The position numbers and the translations under genes were made by a program. This document shows positions 17,710 to 28,872 of a stretch of 64,000 nucleotides of DNA, piece after piece. Position 1 is the first letter of the stretch; each line of letters begins with the position of its first letter. Source of the DNA: Sphingosinicella humi (GTDB lineage Bacteria > Pseudomonadota > Alphaproteobacteria > Sphingomonadales > Sphingomonadaceae); contig NZ_QFFF01000002.1 of the NCBI RefSeq assembly GCF_003129465.1, forward strand, positions 62,001 to 126,000. The letters are read 5' to 3'. A model generated the notes under the pieces. The model saw nothing but the letters and a program-made list of their open reading frames with translations, was not told where the DNA came from and made no database searches.

Positions 17710-18329
17710 TCATCGTCCATCACCTCGAAAACTCACGTTCGCAGCGCGTGCTCTGGCTGCTCGAGGAGTTGGAGATGCCCTATGACATCCGCCGCTACGA
17801 GCGCGACCGGAAGACCATGCTGGCCCCGACCGAGCTGAAGCGGGTTCACCCGCTCGGCAAGGCGCCGGTGATCGAGGATGACGGCCGTGTCCTCGCCGAG
17901 ACCGGCGCCATCGTCGAATATCTGGTCGAGAAGGCGGGCGGGAAGCTCGGGCCGCCGCCCAATCGCGAGGCGGTGCTGCGCTACCGCCACTTCCTCCATT
18001 ATGCCGAGGGCTCGATGATGCCGCCGCTGTTCGGCCTGCTCATCATCAACCGCCTCGGCCTCCTCGGCAAGCCCGCCAAGGCGACCGTCCAGGCGATGCT
18101 CGACACGCATCTCGACTGGCTGGAGAGCGAGCTCGCCGCCCGCGCCTGGTTCGCCGGCGACGAGTTTACCGCCGCCGACATCATGATGAGCTTCCCGCTC
18201 GAAGCCTCCCGCGCCCGCGGCGGTCTCGGCCCGAGCCGGCCGCATCTGATGGACTGGCTGGAGCGCATCCACGCCCGCCCCGCCTATGGCGCCGCGCTGG
18301 GCAAGGGCGGGCCCTACGCCTACGCCTGA
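17706..18329 (+). CDS. Glutathione S-transferase family protein
   Basis: The 207-aa cytosolic GST has an N-terminal thioredoxin-fold domain (about residues 1-80) with SQRVLWLLEELEMPYDI and the glutathione-contact stretch HPLGKAPVIEDDGRVLAETGAIVEYL, then an all-helical C-terminal domain with ADIMMSFPLE (the GST N-capping box region). The catalytic residue is probably the Ser in NSRSQRV, as in beta/theta-like bacterial GSTs. It is translationally coupled to the upstream hydrolase. Confidence 0.88.
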   Translation: MIIVHHLENSRSQRVLWLLEELEMPYDIRRYERDRKTMLAPTELKRVHPLGKAPVIEDDGRVLAETGAIVEYLVEKAGGKLGPPPNREAVLRYRHFLHYAEGSMMPPLFGLLIINRLGLLGKPAKATVQAMLDTHLDWLESELAARAWFAGDEFTAADIMMSFPLEASRARGGLGPSRPHLMDWLERIHARPAYGAALGKGGPYAYA

Positions 18330-18423
18330 TGCGGCTCTTCCCGTTGACAAGCCGACGATAAGCTGCACCGGTGCGCGCGCAATCCACGAAAGAATGAAAA
18401 AGTGAAGGGGGAGAGGAAAGCCC

Positions 18424-19746
18424 ATGGCTGAAGACGGACGCCGCGTCTCGCTACAAATGAAAATGCTGATCGGCTTCATCGTCGGCCTGGTGGCGGGGCT
18501 GATCGCTCATATGACATCGCCCGGCGCCGCCTGGGTCGAGGCGGTGACGACTTATGTGACAGGCCCGATCGGCCAGATCTTCCTGCGGCTCCTTTTCATG
18601 CTGGTCATCCCGCTGCTCTTCTCGGCGTTGGTGGTCGGCATCGCGGAGATGGGGGACGTTCGCGCGCTGAAGCGGGTCGGCATCAAGACGCTGGTCTTCA
18701 CGGTAGCCATCTCCTCCGTCGCCGTCCTGATCGCGCTGTCGATCGTGAACCTCTTCCAGCCCGGCGCCGGTGTCGATCCGGTGCTCGCCCGCGAGCTCCT
18801 CGTCGACGCGCGCGAAGGGGCGGGGGCGATCGTCTCGCAAAGCGCCGAATCGCCGTCGGGCGTCGAAGCCTTCCTCAACATCATCCCGAGCAACGTCTTC
18901 GCCGCCGCGTCGGCCAACGACATCCTCGCGATCATGTTCTTCGCGCTGTTCTTCGGCATCGGCCTGCTGCTGGTGAACACGCCGCAGGCCGAGCGCCTCC
19001 AGGAAGCGATCGAAGGCGTGTTCCACGTCGCGATGCGCCTTATCGGGATCGTCATCCGCCTGGCGCCGCTCGCCATCGCCTGCTTCATGTTCAACCTGGC
19101 GGCGGTGTTCGGATGGGACCTGCTGGTGCGGCTCGGCGCCTATGTCGGCGTCGTCATCCTCGCGCTCGGCGTCCACATGTTCGTCACCTATCCGCTGGCC
19201 CTGAGCCTGCTCGGCAAGATGTCGCCCGTCCGCTTCTTCCGGGACATTCAGGAAGCAATGGTGATGGCCTTCTCCACGGCCTCGTCCAACGCCACCCTGC
19301 CGACCGCGCTGCGCGTTGCCGACCAGAATCTGAAGCTGCCCGGCCGCGTCTCCCGCTTCGTCCTCACCATCGGCGCCACCGCCAACCAGAACGGCACCGC
19401 GATGTTCGAGGGCATCACCGTCCTTTTCCTTGCCCAGTTCTTCGGCGTCGAACTGACCTTGGCCCAGCAGGGCATGGTGCTGCTGGTCTGCATCCTCGGC
19501 GGCATCGGCACGGCGGGCGTCCCTGCCGGCTCGCTGCCGGTGGTGGCGCTGATCCTCGGCATGGTCGGCGTGCCGCCGGAAGGCATCGGACTCGTGCTCG
19601 GCGTCGACCGGCTGCTCGACATGTGCCGCACGACGCTCAACGTCACCGGCGACCTCACCGCCGCCGTTGTGATCTCGCGCGGGGAGGAGGATGTGCCGGC
19701 GGCCAGCGTCGATGAAGCGCCGCTCGCTGAAGCCCATCCGAGTTAA
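18424..19746 (+). CDS. Dicarboxylate/amino acid:cation symporter (SDF family)
   Basis: This is a 440-aa inner-membrane secondary transporter of the glutamate/C4-dicarboxylate group (GltP/DctA). Signature regions are all present: the HP1 serine-rich motif FSTASSNATLPTAL, the TM7 motif NQNGTAMFEG, HP2 with GGIGTAGVPAGSLP, and TM8 with VDRLLDMCRTTLNVTGD, where the Asp and Arg bind an acidic substrate. An acidic amino acid or C4-dicarboxylate is therefore likely. The ribosome-binding site is a strong GGGGGAGAGG. It converges on the EF-G-like gene across a family B repeat. Confidence 0.92.
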   Translation: MAEDGRRVSLQMKMLIGFIVGLVAGLIAHMTSPGAAWVEAVTTYVTGPIGQIFLRLLFMLVIPLLFSALVVGIAEMGDVRALKRVGIKTLVFTVAISSVAVLIALSIVNLFQPGAGVDPVLARELLVDAREGAGAIVSQSAESPSGVEAFLNIIPSNVFAAASANDILAIMFFALFFGIGLLLVNTPQAERLQEAIEGVFHVAMRLIGIVIRLAPLAIACFMFNLAAVFGWDLLVRLGAYVGVVILALGVHMFVTYPLALSLLGKMSPVRFFRDIQEAMVMAFSTASSNATLPTALRVADQNLKLPGRVSRFVLTIGATANQNGTAMFEGITVLFLAQFFGVELTLAQQGMVLLVCILGGIGTAGVPAGSLPVVALILGMVGVPPEGIGLVLGVDRLLDMCRTTLNVTGDLTAAVVISRGEEDVPAASVDEAPLAEAHPS

Positions 19747-19753
19747 GTTCCTG

Positions 19754-19835
19754 CGTCATTGCGAGCGGAGCGAAGCAATCCAGGCAGCGCCGACGCCGAC
19801 TGGATTGTTTCGTCGCTGCGCTCCTCGCAATGACG
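19754..19835. repeat. Palindromic intergenic repeat, family B
   Basis: The arms are CGTCATTGCGAGCGGAGCGA (extended AGCAATCCAG) and the complementary CTGGATTGTTTCGTCGCTGC (extended to CAATGACG), with a 16-bp loop. It fills the gap between the converging symporter and EF-G-like genes. Confidence 0.88.
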
Positions 19836-19849
19836 GTTGACCGCCGAAC

Positions 19850-21874
19850 CTACGCCGGCTCCAGCTCGCGATGGACGACTTCGTCGGCAAGCTTGCCGTT
19901 GAGCTCGGCCAGGTGGTCGAACTCCGCCTCATAGGTGGCAAGACCCTGGCTTAGCGACCGCAGCTCCGCATCGAGGCCCTGCAGCTCCGATTCGGGCATC
20001 AGCGCCTCGATCCGGTCCCAGCGGGACCAGCCCTCGCGCGGCCCCATGCCGAGCATCTGGCCGCGCCGGCTCGAGATTGCGGAGGTGACGCGGGAGGTTG
20101 CCGTGCCCGGCGCGATGATCGTGACCTTATGGACCGGCTCCAGGAGGTGCGGCGCCGCCGCTTCCAGGGCTTCGCTCATCGCGATCCGGCCGGCGGTGCG
20201 GAAGGCCAGCTCCGAGCTGTCCACCGTGTGATAGCTGCCGTCGGTAAGGGTCACCGCCACGTCGACGACCGGAAAGCCGAGCGGGCCTTTCTCCATCGCG
20301 TCGCGGATGCCCTGCTCGACGGCGGGGATATACTGTCGGGGGACCGCGCCGCCATGGATCCGCTCGTCGAACCGGAAGCCTTCGCCCCGGCCGAGCGGCC
20401 GCACTTCGATCACGACGTCGCCGAACTGGCCGTGGCCGCCCGACTGCTTCTTGTGCCGCCCGCGCTGGGTGAGGCTCTTGCGGATCGATTCCTTGTAGCC
20501 GATCGTCGGCTCCTTCGAATCCACCGCAACCCCGTAGCGGCGTTTCAATCGAGCGATGGTGACCTTCAGATGCTCGTCGCTGACGCCCTTTAGGCGCGTC
20601 TCGTGCAGCGCCTCGTCCTGGTCCCAGTGCAGCGACGGGTCCTCCTCGACCAGCTTGTGAAGCGCGGAAGACAGACGGACATCGTCCTTCCGATCGCGAG
20701 TAGCGATGGCCAGCACGTAATTGCTCGCCGGCCGCTGGGCCTCCGGAGGGGGAGGGGCCTTGCCGGCACTCAGCCATTCGCCCGCGCCGATACCCTCGGC
20801 CTTGGCAATGGCGACGACGTCGCCCGCCTCCGCCTTTGCGAGCTTTGTGGTCTTCTCGCCCTGCACGGAGAAGAGCGTGCCGATACGCACCGGCTCGCCG
20901 GCGGCCGTCTTGAGCTCCGCGCCTTCGCTCAACGTCCCGCCGAACAGGCGGGCGAGAGCGAGGCGGCCCATGGCGCCGCCGTGCGAGATCTTGAAGACGA
21001 AGGCACAGCCGCCCTCCGCTTCCAGCCGTTCGGCCGTGGCCGCGGGGGAGGGGGTTTCGTGGCGGAGGGCCTTCAGCAGTCGCCGGACGCCGAATCCGTT
21101 GAGGGCCGATCCGAACAGCACCGGAACGCCCAGATTCTCGCGCGTTTCGCGGGCGAGGTCGGCGAGCACCGTCGGCAGGTCCGGCATTTCGTCCATCAGC
21201 AGCTGCTCGAGCAGCGCATCGTCATGGTCGGCGAGCTGCTCCAGCATGTGGAAGCGATCCGTTGCTTCACGATCGGCGAGATCGGCGGGAATTTCGGTCC
21301 GCTCGGAAGGCTTGCCGGGGCGATAGTGGAAGGCGCGCTCCAGGGCGAGATCGACGAAGCCGGTGACCGTCTCGCCCTCCCGAATGGGAATTTGCCGCGC
21401 GATGAGGGGAGAGGCGCTCATCGGCTGCAGGGCTTCCAGAAGTTCCCGGATCGAGCCTCGCGCCTGATCGATCTTGTTGACGAAGACGGCGTGGGGAACG
21501 CCCAAGGCCTCCAGCTGTCGCAGCGCCGGCTCGGCGAGAATGGCGCGGTCCGGCTCCGGATCGACGACGACCAGCGCGAGGTCGGCCGCCGCCAAGGCCA
21601 GCGCGCCGTCGGCTGAGAAGGCGACGGAGCCGGGGCAATCCAGGACCGCGAACTTGTCGCCCAGAAACTCGAAATGCATGAGGTTGAGCTCGGTCGATCC
21701 GCGGCGCGCCCTGGCTTCCGGGCTCGCATCGCCGACGCTGCTGCCATTATCGACGCTGCCTTGCCGGTCGAGGCTTCCGGACGCGAACAACAACGCCTCC
21801 GCCAGGCTCGTCTTGCCCGCGCCGCCCGGCCCGACGAGGGCAACGGTCCTGGTGCCAATCGATTTCTCCGGCAT
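19850..21874 (-). CDS. Elongation factor G-like protein (degenerate G domain)
   Basis: This is a 674-aa paralogue of translocase EF-G, with GTPase domain, domain II (near residues 280-370), III, IV (RHKKQSGGHGQFGDVVIEV) and V. P-loop GPGGAGKTS and NKID are intact. The G3 motif reads DCPGS where EF-G and EF-Tu have DTPGH, so the catalytic His is replaced by Ser, and the switch I region (RRGSTELNL) lacks the usual ERGITI threonine. That suggests an altered GTP cycle rather than the housekeeping factor. The function is unknown. The ATG follows GGAGAGGATC. Confidence 0.88.
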   Translation of the reverse strand: MPEKSIGTRTVALVGPGGAGKTSLAEALLFASGSLDRQGSVDNGSSVGDASPEARARRGSTELNLMHFEFLGDKFAVLDCPGSVAFSADGALALAAADLALVVVDPEPDRAILAEPALRQLEALGVPHAVFVNKIDQARGSIRELLEALQPMSASPLIARQIPIREGETVTGFVDLALERAFHYRPGKPSERTEIPADLADREATDRFHMLEQLADHDDALLEQLLMDEMPDLPTVLADLARETRENLGVPVLFGSALNGFGVRRLLKALRHETPSPAATAERLEAEGGCAFVFKISHGGAMGRLALARLFGGTLSEGAELKTAAGEPVRIGTLFSVQGEKTTKLAKAEAGDVVAIAKAEGIGAGEWLSAGKAPPPPEAQRPASNYVLAIATRDRKDDVRLSSALHKLVEEDPSLHWDQDEALHETRLKGVSDEHLKVTIARLKRRYGVAVDSKEPTIGYKESIRKSLTQRGRHKKQSGGHGQFGDVVIEVRPLGRGEGFRFDERIHGGAVPRQYIPAVEQGIRDAMEKGPLGFPVVDVAVTLTDGSYHTVDSSELAFRTAGRIAMSEALEAAAPHLLEPVHKVTIIAPGTATSRVTSAISSRRGQMLGMGPREGWSRWDRIEALMPESELQGLDAELRSLSQGLATYEAEFDHLAELNGKLADEVVHRELEPA

Positions 21875-22127
21875 GATCCTCTCCTCTCGGTGTCGCCGCG
21901 CGAACCCGCCAGAGCCAGATCATCCCGGGGCCGAAGCATCGCGGGCTTCGACCGGAGGCGTGAACCAGGCTCTCGTTCCAAGAGCGCACCCGCGCCAGGC
22001 GCCCACCGTCCACCCATATTGGTTCCAGCGCAAGGGGGAGAAGGGCAGTCCGGCCCGACTTTGGAACGGTTGCCGCGCATCATGGGTTAGTCTGCGAGGC
22101 GAAACCGCGGCACCGGCCGTCGCTTCA

Positions 22128-22709
22128 ATGGAGAGGGCCTTGGCACGACCCAGAACGCTTCCGGCACTGGCCGTCGCGACGCTGGCGGGCATCGGCCTCG
22201 GCGTCCATCTCGGCCGCGCCGCGATCGGCGCCGTCGACCCCTTCTACTTCACGAATCCCGCCGGCACCGAATCCTATGCCGAGCTGGTGCCCGCGGCCAG
22301 CCTGTCGCGGCCCTGGTCGAACGACCTCGAGCCCGATGGCGGCGATTATGGCTGGCCAGCCTCATGCATCGGCTGCGGCTCCGACCGGGCCGTCTATGAA
22401 CCTGCCCCCTATGATGGTTTCCAGGACGCGTGGACGCCGTCTTCGGAGGCGGAGCCCCGCTATGCGGTGGTCGAGACGGTGCCCGCCCTCGACGACGAGA
22501 TCGAGTCCGTCGCAGCCGACATCGAGAGGGAATTCCGGAGCGTCGAACGCTATGCCTATTATCCTGTGAGCCATGAGGCGGCTCGCGCGCAGGATGGCGC
22601 CGTGGCGGCCGTTCTGGAGGAGGAGCGATCGGCCGTCCCAACGATCGAGTCGCGCAGGCCGCTGGAGTCGATACTTCCGCAGGAACCGGTCAAGGCCAGC
22701 GCCTATTAG
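22128..22709 (+). CDS. Hypothetical single-span envelope protein
   Basis: I do not recognise the family. From ATG 22128 the 193-aa product has an N-terminal hydrophobic stretch (residues 10-32, TLPALAVATLAGIGLGVHLG) that could be a membrane anchor or uncleaved signal. The rest is acidic and low in recognisable motifs, with a C-x-x-C pair (SCIGCGSD). It lies directly upstream of alaS (51 bp). A TTG at 22140 is an alternative start but is too close to the GGAGAGG sequence. Coding bias looks like its neighbours. Confidence 0.6.
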   Translation: MERALARPRTLPALAVATLAGIGLGVHLGRAAIGAVDPFYFTNPAGTESYAELVPAASLSRPWSNDLEPDGGDYGWPASCIGCGSDRAVYEPAPYDGFQDAWTPSSEAEPRYAVVETVPALDDEIESVAADIEREFRSVERYAYYPVSHEAARAQDGAVAAVLEEERSAVPTIESRRPLESILPQEPVKASAY

Positions 22710-22760
22710 AATGACGCCCGGGCGCTTGCCGGCCCGCCGCGCCTCGCTTACATCGCGCGC

Positions 22761-25421
<2,661 letters not shown>

Positions 25422-25431
25422 GCGCAACCAG

Positions 25432-25541
25432 CGTCATCCCGGCGAAAGCCGGGACCCAAGAACACGGTGTTGATAATGTGGCGCTAGTGCCTTTTCGGCT
25501 GGCGGCGGTGTTCTTGGGTCCCGGCGTTCGCCGGGATGACG
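25432..25541. repeat. Palindromic repeat, family C (CGTCATCCCGGCGAAAGCC type), invading DUF763
   Basis: The left arm CGTCATCCCGGCGAAAGCCG (continuing GGACCCAAGAACAC) is complementary to the right arm GTGTTCTTGGGTCCCGGCGT (continuing TCGCCGGGATGACG). The loop is about 42 bp. The right arm and part of the loop encode the last residues and the stop of the DUF763 gene. A second copy lies at 59536-59651. Confidence 0.9.
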
Positions 25542-26773
25542 GGTGGGTCGTACGGTGGCTCCCAGCCGAAGACGCTCCGTCCGCCATATTCGTGTGAGCG
25601 TCGGCGTTCTTCGGCGATGAAGGCGTCCACCGATGGACCGGACGTGTAGGCCTCCAGACGCCGCGCCTGCTCGTCGAGGCGGCGGATGGCGCCGAGCTTC
25701 TCGTCCTGGCCGAGCTTGGCTTTCCCGACCGCCGACTTCAGCACGCCGATCGTCTTGTCGTAGACCTTGGTGGGAACGGGGAAAGGGTGACGGTCCTTGC
25801 CGCCATGGGCGAGCGAGAAGCGCGCCGGATCGGCGAAGCGGCAGGGCGCGCCGTGGATCACCTCGGCGACCATGGCGAGGGAGCGGACGGTCCGGGCGCC
25901 GACGCCCGGCACCAGCAGCAGCTCGGAGAAATCCTTCGGCCCGCATTCCGCCGCGGCGGCCAGGGTGCCGTGGAGCCTGCGCACGATGACGTCGTCCGCC
26001 CGCACGTCGTGATGATCGGGCAGCGACAGGTGTGGCAGCATCGGCTGGGCGGAGACGGCCTTGCGGCCCTCCATCGCCGCCGCCTCGCGGGCGAGCCGAT
26101 CCGGTCCGAGCTCGGCAAGCAGCTCGAGCTGCGCTTGGCGCGAGGCGACGGCGCGGCGATCGGCAAGGTTGACGATCGTGCCCTGGCGCCGACCTTCGAT
26201 GGCGGCGTGGGGAGCGTCGACGAAGCTCTCCAGCCCCTCCGAGAGCCAATGATAGCGCCGGGCCGTGCGGCTATCGCCGTTCATGCCCTGCTGCACCACG
26301 GTCCAGCCTCCCTCGTCGGTGACGATGAAGCCGTGCAGATAGAGGTCGAAGCCGTCCTGCACGGCGGCGCTGTCGACCTTGGCGACGAGGCGACTGGTCC
26401 TCGCGAGACCCGCGCCGTCGAAGCCGGCAGCCTCTCCGGCCGCGACCAGCTCCGCCGGAGTCTGCCGGGAGTGACGTCCGCGTCCGCCGCAGATGCGGAC
26501 GCCGAGCTCCCCCGCGCGTGGGTTGAGGCCGCGCTTCAGCGAACCGATCACGCTGGTGGTGATGCCCGACGAATGCCAGTCCATGCCCATGACAGCGCCG
26601 AACGACTGGAACCAGAAGGGGTTGGCGAGACGGCGCAGCAATTCGTCCCGGCCATAATGATGGATGATCGCTTCGGCGATGACGGTGCCGAGCCGCGTCA
26701 TGCGCTCGCCAAGCCAGGCGGGCACTCGTCCCCCGTGCAGCGGCAGATCGGCGCTGCCGGACCGTTTCGCCAT
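25484..26773 (-). CDS. DUF763 domain protein with repeat-encoded C-terminal tail
   Basis: The 429-aa DUF763 protein has unknown function. Visible features are SADLPLHGGRVPAWLGERM at the N terminus, FQSFGAVMGMDWHSSGITT, a Gly-rich RICGGRGRHSRQTP, and a helix-hairpin-helix-like LLVPGVGARTVRSLAMVAE near residue 290, which hints at nucleic-acid binding. Two ATGs are in tandem; 26773 has the better spacing to AGGAGG. The C-terminal VIPANAGTQEHRRQPKRH is translated from a palindromic repeat, so the ancestral stop has been lost or moved. It lies downstream of the antiporter. Confidence 0.78.
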   Translation of the reverse strand: MAKRSGSADLPLHGGRVPAWLGERMTRLGTVIAEAIIHHYGRDELLRRLANPFWFQSFGAVMGMDWHSSGITTSVIGSLKRGLNPRAGELGVRICGGRGRHSRQTPAELVAAGEAAGFDGAGLARTSRLVAKVDSAAVQDGFDLYLHGFIVTDEGGWTVVQQGMNGDSRTARRYHWLSEGLESFVDAPHAAIEGRRQGTIVNLADRRAVASRQAQLELLAELGPDRLAREAAAMEGRKAVSAQPMLPHLSLPDHHDVRADDVIVRRLHGTLAAAAECGPKDFSELLLVPGVGARTVRSLAMVAEVIHGAPCRFADPARFSLAHGGKDRHPFPVPTKVYDKTIGVLKSAVGKAKLGQDEKLGAIRRLDEQARRLEAYTSGPSVDAFIAEERRRSHEYGGRSVFGWEPPYDPPVIPANAGTQEHRRQPKRH

Positions 26774-26834
26774 CATCGCCTCCTACGGGAACGAACGGCG
26801 AACGTTAGCAGCTGTCCCGGGTCTTCGCCAGCGG

Positions 26835-28619
26835 CTATCGCGCCTTCAACGCATCGCGCAGTCGGCGGCGTTTCAGCGGCGGTTCCCGATCGAGCTGGCC
26901 GAGTTCCATGATTTTCTTGCGCAGCTCGGAGCGCTTTTCGTGGATCGAGGCGATCACCGGCCCCATGGCTATGCCCAAATCGACGAGCACCGCCTCGGAG
27001 AGCTGGAGCGAGGATTCGAGCGTCTCCGGCACCGCGTCAGTGGCGCCGGCGCGATAGAGCTCCGCGGCATGGAGGGAATCGCGGGCGCGGACGACGATGG
27101 TGAGGTCAGGGCACCAGCCCCTCACTTTCTTGACCAACCGCACCGACAGGACCGGCTCGTCCATGGTGAGGATGAGAGCGCTGGCACGGCCGAGCTGGAG
27201 CTTGTCGACCAGGATCGGCCGGGAGACGTCGCCGAACATCACCGGGTAGCCCTCGCGCCGCGCGGCGGCGACCGTGTCGATGTTGGAATCGACCGCGATA
27301 TAGTTGCGCCCGTGGGTCGAGAGCATTTCCGCGACCAGGCGCCCGACGCGGCCGAAGCCGATAATGACCGCCGTCGTTCCCGTCTCTCCGGTCACCGTCG
27401 GCGGCATTTCCACGTCGCCTTGCATGTCCACGCGCCGCGCGGCGTCGCGGCCGAGGCGGGCGAGGAGGGGGGTGATGGTAAGGCCGATGGCGGTCACGAT
27501 CTGCCAGAAGGCGGCCGTCTCCGGCCGGATGAGCTGCGCCGCGCTGGCTGCGGCGAGCACGATGAGGGTCGTCTCCGAGGGGGACGCCATGAGCAACCCG
27601 GTCTCGGCGGCCACGCCCTTGCGCGCGCCGCTCAGCCGAAGGGCGATGCCGGTGACGAGCGCCTTTACCGTCACCACGCCGAAGACGGCGGCGAGCAGGC
27701 TCGGCCAGTTGGCGATGATGAGTCGAAGGTCGAGGCTCATGCCGACGGTGATCAGGAAGACGCCGAGGGCCAGGCCCTTGAAGGGGGCGGTGATGACCTC
27801 GACTTCGGTATGATATTCGGTTTCCGCAATGAGCAGGCCGGCGAGGAGGGCGCCGACGATGGGCGATAGGCCGACGGCCGTCGTCGCGATGCTCGCCAGG
27901 ATGACGACAAGCAGGCTCGCCGCAAGGAACAGCTCTGGGCTCTTCGTACGCGCTGCCTGTGCGAAGAGCGGCGGCAATAGATAGCGCCCCAGCACCAGCA
28001 TCGCCCCGATCGTCAAACCGCCGAGCAACAGCGTCCGCCACAGCCCGTCCCAGCCTTCCGCGGAGGCATGGGGCGCGAGCGCGCCGAGCATGAAGATGAT
28101 CGGCACCAGCGCCAGATCCTCGAACAGCAGCATGGAAAAGGCGCTTCGCCCGACCGGGCTCGTCGTTCCGACCATCGGCAGCACCAGCGCCGTCGAGGAC
28201 AGGGCGAGGGCGAAACCGAGGCCTATGGCGCCCGACCAGCCTTGCCCCATGAAATGGAGAGCGGTGCCGATGATCGCGCCGGACACGAACAGCTCGGCCG
28301 CGCCGAGACCGAACACCAGGCTTCGCATCGTCCAGAGACGGCGGAAGGAAAGCTCCAGCCCGATCGAGAAAAGCAGCAGGATGATGCCGAGTTCGGCAAA
28401 GGGGCGGATCGAGGCCGGCTCGGTTATGGTGATGTAGTAGAGCCACGGAAATCGATCGACCATGGTTCCAAGGCCCGCCGGTCCGACGAGCAGGCCGACG
28501 AGGATGAAGCCGATCACTGGGCTCACGCGAAAGCGGGCGAAGGCCGGGATGACCAGGCCTGCCGCGCCCAGGATCACCAGTGAATCGCTGAACGCATCGG
28601 AATTCATTTCAAGCGCCAT
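26835..28619 (-). CDS. CPA2 family cation:proton antiporter with RCK domain (Kef type)
   Basis: This is a 594-aa inner-membrane K+/H+ antiporter-like protein. About twelve transmembrane helices (residues 10-395) are followed by a TrkA-N/RCK nucleotide-binding domain starting TTAVIIGFGRVGRLVAEML near residue 420, with the Rossmann GxGxxG. A short coiled, charged C-terminal tail ends the protein. The start at ATG 28619 is uncertain; an ATG at 28607 is just as good, and neither has a strong ribosome-binding site. Beside it, in the opposite direction, are the remains of a second CPA2 gene. Confidence 0.87.
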   Translation of the reverse strand: MALEMNSDAFSDSLVILGAAGLVIPAFARFRVSPVIGFILVGLLVGPAGLGTMVDRFPWLYYITITEPASIRPFAELGIILLLFSIGLELSFRRLWTMRSLVFGLGAAELFVSGAIIGTALHFMGQGWSGAIGLGFALALSSTALVLPMVGTTSPVGRSAFSMLLFEDLALVPIIFMLGALAPHASAEGWDGLWRTLLLGGLTIGAMLVLGRYLLPPLFAQAARTKSPELFLAASLLVVILASIATTAVGLSPIVGALLAGLLIAETEYHTEVEVITAPFKGLALGVFLITVGMSLDLRLIIANWPSLLAAVFGVVTVKALVTGIALRLSGARKGVAAETGLLMASPSETTLIVLAAASAAQLIRPETAAFWQIVTAIGLTITPLLARLGRDAARRVDMQGDVEMPPTVTGETGTTAVIIGFGRVGRLVAEMLSTHGRNYIAVDSNIDTVAAARREGYPVMFGDVSRPILVDKLQLGRASALILTMDEPVLSVRLVKKVRGWCPDLTIVVRARDSLHAAELYRAGATDAVPETLESSLQLSEAVLVDLGIAMGPVIASIHEKRSELRKKIMELGQLDREPPLKRRRLRDALKAR

Positions 28620-28724
28620 TGGTGTTTTTCTGGGGGAAGCCAGCGGCCATTTCCAGAAAAAATCCCGATACGGCCTGTCGCAAAGCCAGGTTTCCGTCCG
28701 TAGGCCTTCGGTTGCCGGATAGAC

Positions 28725-28872
28725 ATGATGTCTCACGCCACGCCGCTGATATCCATGATCGTTGCCGGGTTCGTCCTGGCACTATCTCGTCTCGCGCGGT
28801 GCGGACCTCGCAGTCATGGGCGAGAAGGAGATCGCCAAGCGGATGATCGAGCAGGCGTGGGCGGTGAAATAG
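28725..28872 (+). pseudogene. Collapsed CPA2 antiporter (YbaL-like), 5' and 3' ends only
   Basis: The first codons read MMSHATPLISMIVAGFVLA, the N-terminal opening of YbaL/Kef antiporters (E. coli YbaL opens MHHATPLITTIVGGLVLA). Directly afterwards, shifted by one base, comes YLVSRGADLAVMGEKEIAKR and MIEQAWAVK-stop, which matches the C-terminal end of the same proteins (E. coli: ITERGANQVVMGEREIART). About 500 codons are missing and the junction is out of frame near 28782, so this is an internal-deletion pseudogene. Its stop abuts the stop of the converging GNAT-nitrilase gene. Confidence 0.82.

Noticed and set aside
18330-18423. TTGACA at 18345 as a symporter promoter
   Set aside because: No acceptable -10 follows at 16-18 bp, so the match may be chance.
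21875-22127. 253-bp gap upstream of the hypothetical protein before alaS, checked for a small gene or RNA
   Set aside because: I found no start with a ribosome-binding site, no operator-like repeat and no RNA structure I could name.
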